Assembly: GCA_928724745.1 (NCBI GenBank)
Contig: CAKMXJ010000002.1
Location: 124,001-188,000 of the forward strand
Reading direction: 5' to 3'
Source of the DNA: Anthracocystis setariae
Lineage: Eukaryota > Basidiomycota > Ustilaginomycetes > Ustilaginales > Ustilaginaceae
Length of the DNA: 64,000 nt
The notes beneath the pieces were generated by a model that was not told where the DNA came from, did no database searches, and saw only the letters and a program-made list of their open reading frames with translations. Positions 20,696 to 30,400 of this stretch are shown piece after piece (within the stretch, counting starts at the first letter, position 1; each line of letters opens with the position of its first letter). The position numbers were made by a program, and so were the translations under genes.

Positions 20696-21889
20696 ATGAC
20701 GGAAGGCCTCAAGAACGTTGTTATCATCGGAGCTGCCGTGAGCGGAGTGCAGGTGGCGCAGGCGTTGACCAATACTTTGCCATCCACGCATCGTGTCGTA
20801 CTGATCGAAGCCAACCCGGCAGCATACTGGTCTGTGGGTGCACTTCGAGCCGCGGTCACCCCCGGTTTCGAGGACAAGGTCGTCCACGCGCTCAGCACCC
20901 AGACCATCTTTGGTGAGGGGAGTCGACATGTAGTCCTAGCATCGACTCGCGTGGTCGGTCTCGAATCAGACCATGTCGTCGTCGATAGCGACCCCACCCA
21001 CCTCATCGACTCAACCGTCCAGGTCGAAGAAGGGAGGTGGAAGATCCCACAGACGAGAGTGGTTCTGGCTGTCGGCTCCGACTATGCGTTCCCCGCACGA
21101 CTCGCCTCCGATGTCAAGTCGGTCCAAGACGCCCTCGATCAATTTCGAACTCTGCAGAACCAAATCAAGCAAGCGCAGGATATCCTCGTTGTTGGCGGTG
21201 GCCCGGTGGGGGTTGAATTCGTCGGCGAGGTGCTGGATGAACATCCCAACAAGAAGATCACGCTGATCACCAGTGCAGTGGGCCTCGTCACACGCGGAAA
21301 TGACAATTTCGGTGGATTGAGCAACAAGCTGGTCTCGCAACTGCACGCCAAGGGAGTCCGCGTCATCCTCCAAGACAGTCTCGACGTGGGCACACTCAAA
21401 ACCGGCTCCCTCTCCGCGGAAACCACATTCACCACCAACAAGGGCGCCACGCTCACTGCCGACTTCATCATGGTCGGCTCCGGCGGCAAACCTCAAACTG
21501 CCTGGATCAAACACATCGACCCCTCCATCGTCGATTCATCCACCCACCTCATCAAAGTGCGTCCGACGTTCCACGTCGATGGGGCTGAGCGTTGGAGGAA
21601 CTATTTCGCCATCGGAGACTGCGCCGCCACCCCGGGCGCCAAGCTGGCATATGTTGCCGGTCAACATGTGGGTCCTCTGGCACACAACATCGTCGCCTCG
21701 ATCAAGGGCGAGTCGCAGGATAAGATGAAGAAGGCGAGTGCTCCGCCAGGTACAGTCATTTTGGTTCCGATGGGAAGGTACGCGGGTGCCTCGTATCTCA
21801 TGCTCGGCAGTGTCGGCGGGTTTTTCACCAGCATGATCAAAGGTAAAAGTTTGTTCGTCAGTCAATTCGAAGCTTGGTTCAAAGCTTGA
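20696..21889 (+). CDS. AIF/FSP1(AMID)-like FAD-dependent oxidoreductase
   Basis: I use the ATG at 20696 (397 residues), which places the first dinucleotide-binding strand at the N-terminus (VVIIGAAVSG, residues 8-17). Upstream frame to 20387 is leader. A second Rossmann motif VVGGGPVGVEF near 162 binds NAD(P)H. The late FAD motif AIGDC is near 305, followed by the conserved YVAGQH segment. Size and layout match the AIFM2/FSP1 and yeast Aif1 group, type II NADH:quinone-reductase-like flavoproteins linked to quinone reduction or cell death. No mitochondrial presequence is evident. Tail-to-tail with acyl-CoA oxidase, only about 120 bp apart. Confidence 0.88.
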   Translation: MTEGLKNVVIIGAAVSGVQVAQALTNTLPSTHRVVLIEANPAAYWSVGALRAAVTPGFEDKVVHALSTQTIFGEGSRHVVLASTRVVGLESDHVVVDSDPTHLIDSTVQVEEGRWKIPQTRVVLAVGSDYAFPARLASDVKSVQDALDQFRTLQNQIKQAQDILVVGGGPVGVEFVGEVLDEHPNKKITLITSAVGLVTRGNDNFGGLSNKLVSQLHAKGVRVILQDSLDVGTLKTGSLSAETTFTTNKGATLTADFIMVGSGGKPQTAWIKHIDPSIVDSSTHLIKVRPTFHVDGAERWRNYFAIGDCAATPGAKLAYVAGQHVGPLAHNIVASIKGESQDKMKKASAPPGTVILVPMGRYAGASYLMLGSVGGFFTSMIKGKSLFVSQFEAWFKA

Positions 21890-22010
21890 TCGCCTCACTC
21901 TTGCCCAAATCAACTCACACACCTCCTGCCACGTACAGTCATTAGAATCACTGAAATTGTAGACGAGATCTCTTTCCGGAACATTGACTTTCTTACCGAG
22001 TGCGTGGAAT

Positions 22011-24251
22011 CTAAAGCTTGCTATCATTACTCCTCCTCGCGGCGGCCTTGAGCATTGGACCGATCTCGGTATTGTACCAGTCGGGCACACCCTTGCCGAT
22101 ATCACTGCTACCGTACTTGTACAAACCGACCTTGTCGATGCTCTCGAGATTCGGCACTGCCCCGGGATGGTTTAGCGGGTTAGCCTCGGCATCTGCCATG
22201 AGCTGTTCATACACCCTACCATCCTTCCTACCCAGACTCGAACCGAGTTCCCAATCGAGCCAACCAAACCCGTCCGACAGCCCGATGACCTGAGGCAAGA
22301 TCACCTCGATGAGCTCCCTGATCGCCTTCTCCAACAGGATCACCGATTCCGGCGTGAGGATCGCCTGGTTCGTCTTATACCCAGCCAAGTTCCGCCCTGC
22401 CGAAGCCGGGAGGACCAACGGAGTGATATTACGCGACAGCGCAATCAAGGCGTGCAGGGCGACGAGCTTGTTCAACCACTGACACTCCTTGTCGCCCAAG
22501 CGCTCGGCATCATCGCGGATCCCTTCACCAAACCACAGATCCACCACAAACTCGCCATGCGACTTGGCCACCTCGATACACTCGTATGACACATCGCCAA
22601 ACTTTCGGCCGGACTTGATCTCGGCACGCAGATCCACCACCAGCTGCGCCGCCCGCAGACCGAGCGCGGCGGAGAACACCTCGGGCTTATACCAGTCGCT
22701 TGCCTGTTTGGGCTGCGTGAACGGGATGGCGCCCGACTGCGAGATGGCTTTCAGGAATCCCGAGGTCGCAGCGACTTTGGCGTTCGGGTTGGATTCGAGC
22801 TCGTTGGCGATCTTTAGCATAGCACGACCCACTTGGCCAGCGAGCACGATGTTGTCACCCTCGTACGTGACCGCCGGTGCCTGTTCGGGGAACACCGAGG
22901 TGAAACCGGCATATGCGGAGAAGCCGTGACCTCCAAGAGCCTGTCGGCATTCTTCGATTCCATCGAGCGCCTGCTTTGTGCAGTATGCCTTGAGCGACGA
23001 CGAAGCGACATGGACATCAGCGAGCAGCTCAGTGTTGCCCTCTTCGAGTTGCTGAGCCATATCTTCGTACAGCGTGCGCATTCGGCGGCCGGCCAAGATG
23101 TAGGCGTACGCCTTGGACAGCAGCGGCAGGATACGACGAGCCGTCGAGGGGTACGACAGGACGGAGCGCTCGACATCGTTGATATCGGTCGATGCCGGGT
23201 CGCGGAATTGACGACGGACGAGAGCATATCGAGTAGCGATCGTAACACCGCGCGACAGCATCCAGCCGGTCCTGTCGATCATCTGCGATCGAATAAAGAT
23301 CATGCCACCGTAGCTGAGCTTGTCGGAAGGAGGCTTGATGTACTCGCCGCCCTTTTTCACCTTGGCGTGCTTGCTGAGCATGTGGTCGCGGGGGATCTTG
23401 AAGTGGTCGAAACGAGCCCAGCCGTTGTCGAGACCGCCGAAGGCACCGTAGGTCTTGGGCCCGATGTCGCCAGCAACGATGCCGTCCAGGAGCTTACCCG
23501 TATCCATGTTACGCAGCTGCGTCATGAAGAGGTGCGGACCGTACCGCTTGCCGTGAATGATGAGCTGTGCCTGGACGATCCCGTGCGTGGCGGTGGTACC
23601 GAGACCACCTGCCCACCACTTTGTCGAGGTGAGCGTTGGCGAGTGCAGGATGAAGCTATCCGAAGCATCGTCGTAGGTGCACGTGGTCTCGAGTTGCTGC
23701 ACATTGGTACCGTGACCGAGCTCGGTCTGCATGTAGCAACCCATGATCTCGTGGTTCATCGCCTTGTTGCCCCACCTCTCGATCTGCTCGGCATTGCCCT
23801 GTCCAAAGATGACCGGCACAAACGCCACCCAGTGGATCGTGATCGGACTCTGCAGATCCAACGTCAAGGCAGCCTCGATAACCTCGTGCGTAGTCCACTC
23901 GTTCTTCTCGGCCAACTCGAGCAGGCGACGACAGGCAAAGTGCGATTGACGCATCTGCTGTTCTCGATTCATGTGGATGACGCGTTTCTTCCAGTTGCCA
24001 AAGATGGGGTCGTTGGCGAGTGTGTTCATGACCTTTTTGCGCGAGTCGTTGTCGATGCGCGAGTCACGCAGGGTTTCCTCGATGCGCGTGGGGTCAAAGT
24101 CGGCCGCAGCACGCGCCTTGGCGATATCCTGCGAGGTGCGAGCGGCAACTTGGCCCATCGGGATGGGGAGTGTCACCTTGGCTGCAGGCCATCCGCCACT
24201 CGGCTCGTTCAAGGGTTGATAGGTGGTTGCCTTGGGGTCTGGGTTCGACAT
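22011..24251 (-). CDS. POX1: Peroxisomal acyl-CoA oxidase
   Basis: I choose the ATG at 24251 (746 residues, close to the 650-750 usual for the family). The frame extending to 24980 is non-coding. The N-terminal helical domain is followed by the acyl-CoA-dehydrogenase core: an ELGHGTNVQ segment, then TYEGDN near 463, whose Glu is the catalytic base. An ACOX C-terminal domain completes the protein. The last three residues are SKL, a canonical PTS1 peroxisome import signal. The enzyme oxidises acyl-CoA to trans-2-enoyl-CoA and makes H2O2 in the first step of peroxisomal beta-oxidation. A TTATATAA lies about 165 bp upstream and a long GT repeat just beyond it. Confidence 0.96.
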   Translation of the reverse strand: MSNPDPKATTYQPLNEPSGGWPAAKVTLPIPMGQVAARTSQDIAKARAAADFDPTRIEETLRDSRIDNDSRKKVMNTLANDPIFGNWKKRVIHMNREQQMRQSHFACRRLLELAEKNEWTTHEVIEAALTLDLQSPITIHWVAFVPVIFGQGNAEQIERWGNKAMNHEIMGCYMQTELGHGTNVQQLETTCTYDDASDSFILHSPTLTSTKWWAGGLGTTATHGIVQAQLIIHGKRYGPHLFMTQLRNMDTGKLLDGIVAGDIGPKTYGAFGGLDNGWARFDHFKIPRDHMLSKHAKVKKGGEYIKPPSDKLSYGGMIFIRSQMIDRTGWMLSRGVTIATRYALVRRQFRDPASTDINDVERSVLSYPSTARRILPLLSKAYAYILAGRRMRTLYEDMAQQLEEGNTELLADVHVASSSLKAYCTKQALDGIEECRQALGGHGFSAYAGFTSVFPEQAPAVTYEGDNIVLAGQVGRAMLKIANELESNPNAKVAATSGFLKAISQSGAIPFTQPKQASDWYKPEVFSAALGLRAAQLVVDLRAEIKSGRKFGDVSYECIEVAKSHGEFVVDLWFGEGIRDDAERLGDKECQWLNKLVALHALIALSRNITPLVLPASAGRNLAGYKTNQAILTPESVILLEKAIRELIEVILPQVIGLSDGFGWLDWELGSSLGRKDGRVYEQLMADAEANPLNHPGAVPNLESIDKVGLYKYGSSDIGKGVPDWYNTEIGPMLKAAARRSNDSKL

Positions 24252-24412
24252 TTTGTAGTACAAGTCACAGGGATGATGGGTGGGAGATAGCGAGGAAGAA
24301 TGCGGGCGTTGGAGAGCAAGATCAAGCAGTAGTGGAGAACGTCTCAAGGTGTCGAGACGGAACAGTGTTGGGGAACGGATGGGCCAGTTTGTGACAGACC
24401 AAGACCGTATGG

Positions 24413-24420
24413 TTATATAA
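24413..24420 (-). promoter_or_regulatory. TATA element of acyl-CoA oxidase
   Basis: Palindromic TTATATAA about 165 bp upstream of the ATG at 24251, immediately next to the GT repeat. Confidence 0.45.
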
Positions 24421-24441
24421 TTGGTCTGAACGACGTCTGTC

Positions 24442-24445
<4 letters not shown>

Positions 24446-24504
<59 letters not shown>
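24446..24504. repeat. (TG)29 dinucleotide microsatellite
   Basis: About 59 nt of uninterrupted TG, preceded by three TCTG-like units. It sits in the promoter of the acyl-CoA oxidase gene. Confidence 0.95.
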
Positions 24505-24505
<1 letters not shown>

Positions 24506-24772
24506 GTGGAAGGGGGGCTGTACGACGTTGATCAGTTGGCTTATAAACACAAGCGGAGAATGGGAGCGGCTCCCTCACTTTGCTGATATCTGTTGTTTGA
24601 AAGCGCACCAAATGTGAGACGTACTTCCATGCACTGGGTTTGGCGGCGAAAATACGCCAAGGAGGATCATAGCCGGAAGCAACATTTGAAATGCGGGGGG
24701 AGCGGGTGAGGGGATATTGGGCAGGGTCTCGCCTGAATCTGGGCGTTAGAGTCTGTGTGGGGTAAGCACAAG

Positions 24773-24792
24773 AAGCAAGCAAGCAAGCAAGC
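24773..24792. repeat. (AAGC)5 tetranucleotide repeat
   Basis: Five perfect tandem copies of AAGC in intergenic DNA. Confidence 0.85.
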
Positions 24793-25167
24793 GAGGAAGA
24801 CATCCGACCCGAAGGCGGGTTGCTACCCTGAACCTCGGAGAAGCCTTGTTGGATGGAAGCAGACATGCAGGCTGCTGATGCAATTGATTGTGCTGCTGCC
24901 TTTTGCGAGCAAACCGACCGGCTTCTCGCAAACCCGTTTGATGACCGGTCGCTCAAGAAGAACAAAGCGAGGTAGCACAACCGAGCGCGCCCAACAAGTA
25001 CAATATACCTACCGTCGAACCAAAATTCGGCAACTGCACACGGCTTCCTCTTCGCCTTTGCTTATATTATAATTATCGCTATGCAAATACTGTTACCATG
25101 CATGTTCTATCCAGCCTTAACATTATTGCTACTTACAGAAAAATCACCCATCGGGCCGCGCTGGCTT

Positions 25168-26976
25168 TCATCGGTCCTTGCGGCTGAGCAGACGCTGGAG
25201 GCCATCGAGATGCACAATGTGGCCGCGAACTCTGCGGGCATAGCCTACAAGGTAGATGAACGTCGCCAGACCTACCGCTGCCACGGAAACGGTGGCGGCG
25301 TACTTGAACTCGTTGGGTTGGTTCCAACCCAAGGTGAGGCCGTAGTGGCCCAGATCAAAGACGTTCTGAAGCGAATACTGAAGAGCCATCAAGGCGTTTT
25401 TGCGGTTGGCGTCCGGTCCCAGTTGTTCGGGCGAAAGCGCTGTCTGTATCATGGCGAGCTGCGTCAAGTCGAATGCCCACAACCCGATCCTGGACAATGC
25501 CAAACCCGAAAAAAGCAGCGCGGTATTCCAGCTTGGACGACGCTTATCCGACAGTCCGAAGCGGTCATGTGCAGAGCCGGTGATCCATAACGACACCACG
25601 CTTGGGATCAGTGGGAAGAGTTCGGCAAACAGAGAGTAGCTTCCAGTACGAACCAGACCGATCTTGTTCTCCATCACGGGCATGATGAAAGTGCCAAACA
25701 AACCTGTGAGCACGCCCAGAGCCCTCATGCCGGCAATGAAGGCATCGCTGTACAGCGTCTCGGATTTCAGATAGGCGATGAACGTCGGATCGAACGAAAG
25801 TACCGACATGTATAGCAAAGAGATACACAGCGAGGTGAGAAAGACAGGCAATCGTACGAACAGCTTCCAATCGCGGTATTGCTGTTGGACATCTTGGATC
25901 ACAGAGTTGGTCACTTTGTGGTAGATTCGCGCCAGCTTTGTTCGGGTCTCGTGGGTCTGCGACTGTGTAGCTGGAACATTTGCTACCTTTGCAAGCCTCG
26001 TCTCTTTCGCTGCCCTCTCATCTGCCGCTAGGATCGGGAATCTACGATATACTATACCGATGAAGATAAGCTCAAAAATGCCGGTGATTGCGTTGACGGA
26101 CAAGAGGACGACGGCGGCAAGTTGGTAGCTCATGGTCGATGTGAGCGCCGAGACGAACAGCGGACTGACGAGCTTTGCAATCAGATCGATTCTACGCATG
26201 ATTGCATTTAGCCTGGTCAGTCGAGCCGACGAGCCAGCACTGATGATGGTCACCCACTCTCGCTCCACGCCCACGCTGACGCCCACATTGCTCAGCATGA
26301 CGCCGATGCCGAGCAGCGTGATGGCACCAAAGATCGCCCATGGTGTGGCATTTGCATTGGCATCTTGTGGGCCTTTACCACCATTTTCGGCTTGCTCCCG
26401 GAGCGAAGACGAGGCGAAGAGCACAAGGAAGAGACCGTACGAGGCGCCGACGAGTAGTTTTTGAGAAAGGATCAAGGCGCGCAGGGTGCGTAGCTTTGAA
26501 TGGGCGTAGGTGTCGATGATGCGCCCGACATTGTTGGAAAACAGGATGGCACCTGCTGTAGTGACGAAGCCGTACACGGATGCCGGCAGCAGCGTGTTGG
26601 TGAAGAGCTGCACCATCATGAGCGGGTAGGCGAACTCGGCGGAGCGAAATCCCCAGGAAGAGGAAGCATGCTGAACGGCAAGAAGAAGGGTGCCTCTGAC
26701 GTCCAAATCGCTCGGCCCAGAAGCAGGAATAGCGCCAAATGACTCTTCCGCTGCGTCTGTATCTATAGCATCTGATCCACGTGCTAGCCCTGGCTCTTGT
26801 ATGTCGAGCTGATTGGTTGTACAGGCTCCATCGCGTGTTGCACAAGTGCGACTTGACTGGCGCTCTACATAGGGCATGGACTGCATCGCTATGGCCGCAT
26901 CCTTGTCGAGATCATTTGTAGGTGATCCATGATCCTGCTTGTCGACGATCCAATTGTGAGCTGTGGTTGCGCTCAT
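25168..26976 (-). CDS. Ferroportin-family (SLC40A1-like) membrane transporter
   Basis: 602 residues, one exon. After a roughly 95-residue polar N-terminus the protein is mostly membrane helices. The first helices contain SSSWGFRSAEFAYPLMMVQ and VGRIIDTYAHSKLRTLR, the ferroportin/IREG signature region. A long loop lies at about 330-380. The last helices contain NVFDLGHYGL. Family members export ferrous iron or load it into organelles. Odd points, by alignment by eye: the Asp and His of metal site 1 in human ferroportin (D39, H43) correspond to Phe110 and Glu114. The site-2 Cys (C326) is a Pro, while the site-2 His is kept (His544). Substrate and direction are therefore uncertain. Confidence 0.85.
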   Translation of the reverse strand: MSATTAHNWIVDKQDHGSPTNDLDKDAAIAMQSMPYVERQSSRTCATRDGACTTNQLDIQEPGLARGSDAIDTDAAEESFGAIPASGPSDLDVRGTLLLAVQHASSSWGFRSAEFAYPLMMVQLFTNTLLPASVYGFVTTAGAILFSNNVGRIIDTYAHSKLRTLRALILSQKLLVGASYGLFLVLFASSSLREQAENGGKGPQDANANATPWAIFGAITLLGIGVMLSNVGVSVGVEREWVTIISAGSSARLTRLNAIMRRIDLIAKLVSPLFVSALTSTMSYQLAAVVLLSVNAITGIFELIFIGIVYRRFPILAADERAAKETRLAKVANVPATQSQTHETRTKLARIYHKVTNSVIQDVQQQYRDWKLFVRLPVFLTSLCISLLYMSVLSFDPTFIAYLKSETLYSDAFIAGMRALGVLTGLFGTFIMPVMENKIGLVRTGSYSLFAELFPLIPSVVSLWITGSAHDRFGLSDKRRPSWNTALLFSGLALSRIGLWAFDLTQLAMIQTALSPEQLGPDANRKNALMALQYSLQNVFDLGHYGLTLGWNQPNEFKYAATVSVAAVGLATFIYLVGYARRVRGHIVHLDGLQRLLSRKDR

Positions 26977-27134
26977 GCCTCACGGAGATGCGATCAACAA
27001 CGATGCTGCCGAGGACGTGATGTAGCAAGATTATGCTTGCAACCTGTCACTCTTCTCCACACTTTTTTTTTTTTTTTTTTTTTTCACACCCATTTTGCCG
27101 CTTTTTGCCGTTATTCTTTGGAGGAAATTGGAAA

Positions 27135-27170
<36 letters not shown>

Positions 27171-27499
27171 CGGATGAAAAATGTGGGCTTGAAAATAAGT
27201 GCCGAGAAAATACTCTTCGGACTCACTTTTTCGGCCAAGGCCGTCCCGAAGAACCCTGACCGCTCTGATAACCCCTTTAGACCCCCCGCACTCGATCTCG
27301 GACACTTGCTTTGCGTCTACCTTGTTCTTGACCACTACACATACCTCTCTCGTCACCACTCATCAAGCAAGCACGTCTACGCAATCATTTGTGTGCAGCT
27401 TTTCCACTTCTCGGGTCGTCTTTGCGGGAACGGGCCGCTAACAGCCATTTGAACAGTTGACTATCGTCCGAGCGTCACACTAGCTCGTCACAGCCTAGC
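26977..27499. other. Divergent promoter region (ferroportin-like / Zn2Cys6 regulator)
   Basis: 523 bp shared by the two divergent genes. It contains T22 at 27063-27084, (AAT)11 at 27137-27169, and one TGATAA at 27266-27271. The last fits the WGATAR site bound by fungal GATA factors, including iron-responsive ones. One site alone is weak evidence for iron control. Confidence 0.45.
27137..27169. repeat. (AAT)11 trinucleotide microsatellite
   Basis: Eleven perfect copies of AAT in the divergent promoter between the ferroportin-like and Zn2Cys6 genes. Confidence 0.92.
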
Positions 27500-30400
27500 A
27501 TGTCGTCAGCAGACCGCAACTACGCGCAATCGCCCTCTCGCTCTTCCTTGTCATCTAATAGTGCCTTCCATGCGCATCTGAACCAGCCATCACCTTCCAG
27601 GACAAAGAACGAGCCTTCGGACCTTTCCGACCCTTCGCCCATCAAAGCCGACGCATCGCTCCATCCATCTGCCTCATCCATACCATCCTCGTCAAAGCCC
27701 ACCAATACCAAGCAAGAAAAGCAAGATAAAAAGGCAGCAAAGCGTCCAAGAGAACAGTATAGCTGTGTCGAGTGCTGTAAGTGGTTGCCCCCCCCCCCCC
27801 GCCTCCGTTGTTGCTCCTTCATCTTGTGTGATCCTAAGGTGACTCTGCCTGCTGACACTCCTCGCTCTCCATCCGCTTCACAATCATCGTACAATTGCCA
27901 TCCTTTCCCAGTCCGAAGGAAACAGAAATGCGACCGTCGCTTCCCATGTAATAACTGTATCAAGCGCAGGCTTCCAGAGCGATGCGTTCCTCCTCCCACC
28001 GCTCGCGTACAATCGGGTGCCGCCTCACCCACCCCCTCCGATAGCGGCAGCAATCATCGCAACAGCATATCGCGCACCACATCTGAAGCACATCTCGCCT
28101 CGGCCCCCGCTCCAAAGAGGCAAAGAACCGACGACGACGACGACGACGCTTGCGACGAACGCAAGATCCATGACCTCGCTCGAACCACTGCAAGGATCGC
28201 ACGCTTGGAACGCATCCTCGCCCTCAATGACGCCTCCTACCTGGAACAGCGTCTCGCTTTGGCTGAAAAGGCCGTACGCCTCCGCGTCGGCCAAGACGCA
28301 TCCTCACGCCCCATCAACGACTATTCACAGAACCATCACATCTCCAGGCAATCCAGCTACGTCCCCGAAGAACACGACACCGACCGCCATGCCGAAGGCC
28401 ATCTCGACGACAACGATGGTTTCTTGGGCACATCGGCTCTCGAGGCGGTTCCTCTTCAGCTCAAGAACGGCTTGCCATCCACAAGCCAAGCAGAAAGAGG
28501 TGACATAGCTCCTCACGCCATGCTCTCCTACATTCATCCCAATCCTACTCGCAGAGGCTTCCCCATTCCTTCGGCGGATGTCCAGGCCATTCGCGCCACC
28601 CTGCCCTCGCGCGAACAGTGTGAGCGCTATTTTGATGCTTACTTTGCTCACTACAACTGGGCACGTCTGCCATTGCTCGAATCATCCCTTCGCGACCGCT
28701 TCCGTCAGTTTGTCGCTGGCGTCCCCAATCCTTCCGACGTTCGCATGGATGCCGAGACGCTTCCTTTCGTCGCGCTCGTCCTTGCCATCCTCACTCTCGG
28801 TTCAGTACCGCCAATCGTGCAACCTCTGTCGTCAGCAACGTCCCACGCCTTCTTTTGGGCCACCAAAAAGGCTCTGGTGCTTTGCGAGACGCTTGGCCTC
28901 GCCAGTCTCGACTCATGCTGGGCGCACGGCGTGTTGGTCAGGTATCTCGACGTCATCCGAGTCACTCGAGCAAGTTGGCACGAGATCGGCTCGTGGATCC
29001 GCGATGCGCTCGATCTCGGTCTACACCGCGACGGAAGCTCGTTTGGTCTGCCCAAGGAGCAGGTCGCGCTCAGAAGGATCCTCTGGTCTCACGTGATTCA
29101 CAACGACCGAGAGTGGAGCATCATCCTCGGTCGTCCGCTCACCATCACCTTCTACACCACCGAGATGCCGACACGCGAAGACCTGGAGCCGCTCGGCTTT
29201 GCTTGCCAGACCTATCTGCTGGCGCGCAATCGTTTCACGGCATGTCTCGAGTCGATCACGCACTGCTTCGAGGAACGCTCTCAGAGTCGAGGTCCATCTG
29301 GACGCACATCCAGAGCCTACTACAGGGTGTTGGAAGTCGAAGATATGATTTCGGAATTCGTCGACTCGCTCCCACCGTACCTCGCGCCCAACTGGCTGTC
29401 GACCTCGGGCAAGTCCAAGACCGACACCAGCTTGGATCAGGATCATCCTTTGCTTCCTTTCTACCGCTACCTCATCCTCGGCGAAGTGTGCTTCTACCGC
29501 TCGCTCTTGCATCGACCTTACCTCTTGCGTCCCGCGTCCAACGGCAAACATCCTTTCCCCGAAAGTCGTCGCGTTTGTGTCGAGACGGCTCTCAACGACC
29601 TGCGTCTCCGAAAGCAGTATGCACGCATCCTGACCAAGGAACAGCTCGCTCAGTCCTTTGGTGGCGCGTACGCCTTGTTCAACTCGGCCATCGTGGTGGG
29701 CATGTCGCTTCTCATCGGATTCAGCTTGGGCGAGCGCATCGACACAGCAGACTTGAACGAACGAATCGGGTACCTGCAGAACTTCATCACGCAGCTGCGC
29801 CGCAACTTTGACGCTGGCAATGTCGACGCGTCGGCCGAGCGCGAACAGATGGTGATCGAAGTGCTGGTGTCCCGGCTGGAGCCTTTCCTGCCTCGCGAAC
29901 TCGCGCAGCGCAGTCGAGGCGAGCTGGCTGCTGCCAAGGGATCCATGCGTGCCACCATGATGCAGGATCCACTTCGTCGAAACCAATCCGCCTCATCACG
30001 CGTCGAACAGGAAAAGCAAGCCGTCGACTCGCTTCGCATGTTGTCGACCAGCTTGCCGGGCACACCCACCATGTCGAACAACGGTCCCGCCTCCAATCAC
30101 GCACCGTCGTCACAGGCGATACAGAACATGCCGCCCTCGCATCATCTGGCTGGCTCGCCTGCGCCGCTTGGTGGGTTCGGCCACTTTGACAACGCTGCTG
30201 GCGCCATGTCTTCAATGGGTCTTGGGGCCGCTCCAGGTGGACCAGGAGGAGCAGTCGCAGGGGTAGGTGCCTCGACCAATCCGATCGACCCGTACGGATG
30301 GCTTCTCACCCCCACTGCTCTGGAATCTCCCGAGGCAAGAGCAAGCTCAACAGGGACCAGCACTGCGCATACACCGATCGCGGGGGGCAAGCTCGGTAGC

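Larger units (their letters stand above)
24252..25167. other. Intergenic, promoter of acyl-CoA oxidase
   Basis: Holds the acyl-CoA oxidase TATA element, a (TG)29 microsatellite and a short (AAGC)5 repeat. The remainder is the 3' flank of the ferroportin-like gene. No gene seen. Confidence 0.5.

Noticed and set aside
24252..24980. 243-codon N-terminal extension of the acyl-CoA oxidase frame
   Set aside because: It translates the TG microsatellite into Thr-His repeats and lies upstream of the TATA element; the ATG at 24251 matches the family start.
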